From JANNRW01 sp031401815 (GTDB lineage Bacteria > Desulfobacterota > Desulfuromonadia > Geobacterales > DSM-12255): a stretch of DNA of 7,302 nucleotides. The stretch is taken from NCBI GenBank assembly GCA_031401815.1, contig JANNRW010000064.1, forward strand, positions 1 to 7,302, given 5' to 3'. A model generated the notes under the pieces. That model had not been told where the DNA came from, made no database searches, and saw nothing but the letters and a program-made list of their open reading frames with translations. A program made the position numbers and the translations under genes. Below, in pieces: positions 5,645 through 7,302 of this stretch. The stretch's first letter is position 1. Every line of letters starts with the position of its first letter.

Positions 5645-6186
5645 TCTCACTGTCCGAGCTGACCATTGGTGAACTTGCAGCCTACATTGCCGAGCATCTC
5701 CGAAGCAAAGGGATTGAAACGGTGCTGGTCGGCGGGGCCTGCATTTCGATTTACTCTGCCAATGAGTACAGCTCGTTCGATCTCGACTTTATCATCACAG
5801 GGTCATCAACCCGAAAGACAGTGCGTGCCGCACTGACAGAGATCAACTTCACGGAAGAGAACCGCTACTTTATCAATCCGCACACGCCTTTCTTTGTTGA
5901 ATTTCCCTCAGGTCCTTTGGCAATAGGCGATGAGCCTCCATCCGAAATCAGCACGCTCCGCTTTTCAACCGGCAATCTGCGGCTATTATCTCCGACCGAT
6001 TGTGTGAAGGACAGGTTGGCAGCTTTCTATCACTGGAAAGACCAACAGAGTCTCGAACAGGCGATACTCATTGCCAGAGATCATGATGTCGACATTGAAG
6101 AGGTAAGACGATGGTCAGCTCATGAAGGGTTCGCGGAAGTTTTCGAGAAAAATGTGTCAAAGCGGCTATCAGAAAAGCACGGATAA
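5641..6186 (+). CDS. Nucleotidyltransferase-fold protein (DUF6036-like), possible toxin
   Basis: A 181-residue protein with the minimal nucleotidyltransferase signature: V-L-V-G-G (28-32), then S-S-F-D-L-D-F (44-50), where D47 and D49 would bind metal, and a possible third acidic residue at E87 (F-V-E-F). The conserved L-S-P-T-D-C-V-K-D-R-L-A-A-F-Y-H-W segment (116-132) is typical of stand-alone NTases of the DUF6036/AbiEii-like kind. Known relatives transfer nucleotides to tRNA or protein, and several are toxins; the substrate here is unknown. Translation starts at a GTG that overlaps the regulator's stop, with GAGGGAAG at 5628-5635 as ribosome site. The active-site residues look intact, so it may be functional. 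With the upstream wHTH it forms a likely two-gene toxin-antitoxin-like unit. Confidence 0.82.
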   Translation: MISLSELTIGELAAYIAEHLRSKGIETVLVGGACISIYSANEYSSFDLDFIITGSSTRKTVRAALTEINFTEENRYFINPHTPFFVEFPSGPLAIGDEPPSEISTLRFSTGNLRLLSPTDCVKDRLAAFYHWKDQQSLEQAILIARDHDVDIEEVRRWSAHEGFAEVFEKNVSKRLSEKHG

Positions 6187-6194
6187 AGTATCGG

Positions 6195-6371
6195 GTAAAT
6201 TGTCGTCGCCGACCTGGAAAAAAACCATGTCAGAAAGAAATCGCAGGATTTATTGACCCCGAAACAGATGATTTAGTATGGATGTGCCCGAAGTGCAATA
6301 ATCGTGGCTTAATCAGTAATTGGCGTGGATCGGTTTGGGATATGAGCGATATCGATAATACTGTTCACTGA
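6195..6371 (+). pseudogene. Cysteine-rich zinc-binding protein, apparently 5'-truncated
   Basis: One frame reads V-N-C-R-R-R-P-G-K-K-P-C-Q, then D-P-E-T-D-D-L-V-W-M, C-P-K-C-N-N-R-G-L-I, W-R-G-S-V-W-D, and stops at 6369-6371. The CxxxRPGxxPC and CPxC motifs with the G-x-I-x-x-W-x-G-x-x-W-D ending resemble a family of small conserved hypothetical proteins that I recall only vaguely. I find no in-frame ATG or GTG at a sensible place between the nucleotidyltransferase stop and the first cysteine, so the 5' part is probably lost. A rare start codon remains possible. The stop lies 12 bases before the next gene, as in an operon. Confidence 0.55.
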
Positions 6372-6383
6372 AAAGGATAACCC

Positions 6384-6722
6384 ATGAAAAACAACCTTTC
6401 GCAAATAGCCGTGATGAACATCGAGGACGGCGAAGAAATCCTGACTGGACTGGCCACTGCGCACATTCCGCAGGTGGGCATATATAAGCTTCTGGCGAAG
6501 AAAAAAGTGAACGACACGATCGAGTGGGCGCATTTCGTCGAACGCGATAACGGACTGAAAGAAAAGGTCATGCGCGGCACAGTGAATTCCCTTGGTGAAT
6601 TCGATATCGTGATAGATACCGTCAACAATAACCTGCGCAGGATTTTCGGCGTTACCATGCAGCCTGCCGAGTTTGAAGTCCGGACTCTTGACGGCAAGAA
6701 AGCTTCTGACACAATGCACTGA
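6384..6722 (+). CDS. Conserved-looking hypothetical protein, 112 residues
   Basis: I cannot assign a family with confidence. The protein starts after a good ribosome site (AAGGA at 6373-6377), has balanced composition and looks soluble, with no signal peptide or membrane segment. Notable stretches are N-I-E-D-G-E-E-I-L-T-G-L-A-T-A-H-I-P-Q-V-G (12-32) and E-W-A-H-F-V-E-R (47-54). The pattern of hydrophobic and charged residues suggests a small alpha/beta domain. It follows the cysteine-rich remnant by 12 bases and may once have been its operon partner. Its last few codons (K-K-A-S-D-T-M-H) lie only about ten bases from the second vsr remnant, so the C-terminus may have been altered by the same rearrangement. 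Confidence 0.75.
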   Translation: MKNNLSQIAVMNIEDGEEILTGLATAHIPQVGIYKLLAKKKVNDTIEWAHFVERDNGLKEKVMRGTVNSLGEFDIVIDTVNNNLRRIFGVTMQPAEFEVRTLDGKKASDTMH

Positions 6723-6729
6723 TTCTTTC

Positions 6730-6867
6730 ATCCGCGACCAGCAGGTGAAGGCCGATCTGGAGCGGCTGGGCTGGCGGGTGATTACGGTTTGGGAGTGTGA
6801 ACTTCGGGAAACTGAGCATCTGGCGAGTTGGCTGAAAGTATCTTTGAAGACGGTTAAAAAGCCATGA
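6730..6867 (+). pseudogene. vsr: Vsr endonuclease remnant, C-terminal fragment
   Basis: The frame reads I-R-D-Q-Q-V-K-A-D-L-E-R-L-G-W-R-V-I-T-V-W-E-C-E-L-R and continues for about 23 residues to a TGA at 6865-6867. This is the typical end of Vsr (E. coli: L-G-W-R-V-L-I-V-W-E-C-A-L-R). Everything before the R-D is absent, including the active-site Asp and His residues, so the piece is inactive. A longer open frame begins at an ATG at 6673 within the preceding gene, but its first 19 codons are out-of-frame sequence of that gene and do not look like Vsr. It overlaps in content with the fragment at 5046-5171, which keeps the earlier F-W-L-K-K-L part. Confidence 0.82.
6732..6788 (+). repeat. 57-bp direct repeat, vsr copy B
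   Basis: This is the second copy of the segment at 5099-5155, 1633 bases downstream in the same orientation. Similarity falls off abruptly on both sides: upstream of the ccg before gaccagcag, and downstream after the W-R-V-x-x-V codons. Confidence 0.85.
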
Positions 6868-6892
6868 AAGTGGGAAGAAAGGAGCATATCGT

Positions 6893-7302
6893 ATGACCAG
6901 AGAAACTGCCGTCAAGTTATTCGAACATCGGCAGATACGCACCGCATGGGATGAAGAAAAACAAAAATGGTATTTCGCCATTGTTGACGTCGTCAGGGTT
7001 CTGACCGATAGCCCCAACCCCAGAACCTACTGGAGCGTACTGAAAACACGTCTGAAAAAAGAAGGCAGCCAGTTGGCTACAAATTGTAGTCAACTGAAAA
7101 TGAAAGCTGTCGACGGCAAGCTTTACATGACCGATGTTGCCGATACGGAACAACTTTTGCGCCTTGTCCAATCCATCCCCTCACCCAAAGCCGAACCGTT
7201 CAAGCAATGGCTGGCCCAGGTGGGATATGAACGAATCCAGGAGATCGAAAACCCGGAGCTTGCCCAGAATCGTATGAAACAACTGTACGAACTGAAAGGG
7301 TA
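6893..7302 (+). CDS. Bro-N domain protein (antirepressor/DinD-like), 3' end outside the window
   Basis: An open frame of 136 codons running off the right edge. The N-terminus reads V-K-L-F-E-H-R-Q-I-R-T-A-W-D then W-Y-F-A-I-V-D-V-V-R-V-L-T-D-S, the Bro-N pattern of phage antirepressors and baculovirus BRO proteins, a DNA-binding domain. It continues with Y-W-S-V-L-K-T-R-L-K-K-E-G and K-L-Y-M-T-D-V-A-D-T. The later part, I-P-S-P-K-A-E-P-F-K-Q-W-L-A-Q-V-G-Y-E-R and L-A-Q-N-R-M-K-Q-L-Y-E-L-K-G, matches the longer bacterial group often named DNA-damage-inducible protein D, about 280 residues. AGGAG at 6880-6884 lies eight bases before the ATG. Such genes are frequent in prophages and islands; the role here is unknown. 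Confidence 0.85.
   Translation, partial: MTRETAVKLFEHRQIRTAWDEEKQKWYFAIVDVVRVLTDSPNPRTYWSVLKTRLKKEGSQLATNCSQLKMKAVDGKLYMTDVADTEQLLRLVQSIPSPKAEPFKQWLAQVGYERIQEIENPELAQNRMKQLYELKG

Noticed and set aside
6673..6867. 64-codon gene starting at the ATG at 6673
   Set aside because: The first 19 codons are out-of-frame sequence of the preceding gene; only the part from about 6730 is Vsr-like, so it is treated as a remnant.
6309..6887. 192-codon open frame on the minus strand
   Set aside because: It is antisense to the 112-residue gene and to the second vsr fragment, both with better coding evidence; its composition (Ser, His, Phe-rich) looks like a reverse-strand shadow.
1..7302. CRISPR array, tRNA or rRNA genes
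   Set aside because: No regularly spaced repeats, no cloverleaf and no rRNA-like sequence were seen on either strand.

Overview
The window has two halves. Positions 1-2404 are ordinary chromosomal housekeeping genes on the + strand: the 3' end of dxr (isoprenoid synthesis), rseP (site-2 membrane protease), tsaB (tRNA t6A modification) and a small DUF1330 protein. They are tightly spaced and probably form one transcription unit. Gene order, codon use and roughly 50-55% GC suggest a Gram-negative bacterium, perhaps a Geobacter-like Desulfuromonadota. That assignment is an inference from general knowledge, not a demonstrated match.

From about 2405 to the end the window is accessory DNA. A 405-bp gap with short AT-rich repeats leads to a compact three-gene restriction-modification cassette (2810-4951). 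It holds a Dcm-family cytosine-C5 methyltransferase with an N-terminal helix-turn-helix, a 66-residue four-cysteine zinc-ribbon-like protein, and a 249-residue HNH nuclease that is probably the restriction enzyme. A nested dyad with two co-centred inverted repeats (2758-2798) sits just upstream of the methyltransferase and overlaps a possible promoter, which suggests autoregulation by the enzyme's own HTH. The target-recognition region closely resembles that of E. coli Dcm, so CCWGG (or CCNGG) is the predicted site. No CCWGG occurs by eye from 2304 to 6212, while seven lie in the first 2.3 kb.

Downstream (4952-6892) is a patchwork of remnants and small genes. Two truncated pieces of a Vsr mismatch endonuclease, the usual companion of Dcm-type enzymes, lie 1.63 kb apart and share a 57-bp direct repeat at about 88% identity. 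Between them are a winged-helix regulator and nucleotidyltransferase pair that looks like a toxin-antitoxin or AbiE-like module, with a perfect 16-bp palindrome upstream; a 5'-truncated cysteine-rich protein; and a 112-residue protein I do not recognise. The window ends inside a Bro-N (antirepressor/DinD-like) gene.

The strongest candidates for something new are the HNH plus zinc-ribbon pairing with a self-regulating Dcm-like methyltransferase, and the decay and rearrangement of its vsr partner around a TA-like module. The first 56 bases form a perfect inverted repeat that may be a fold-back assembly artefact.
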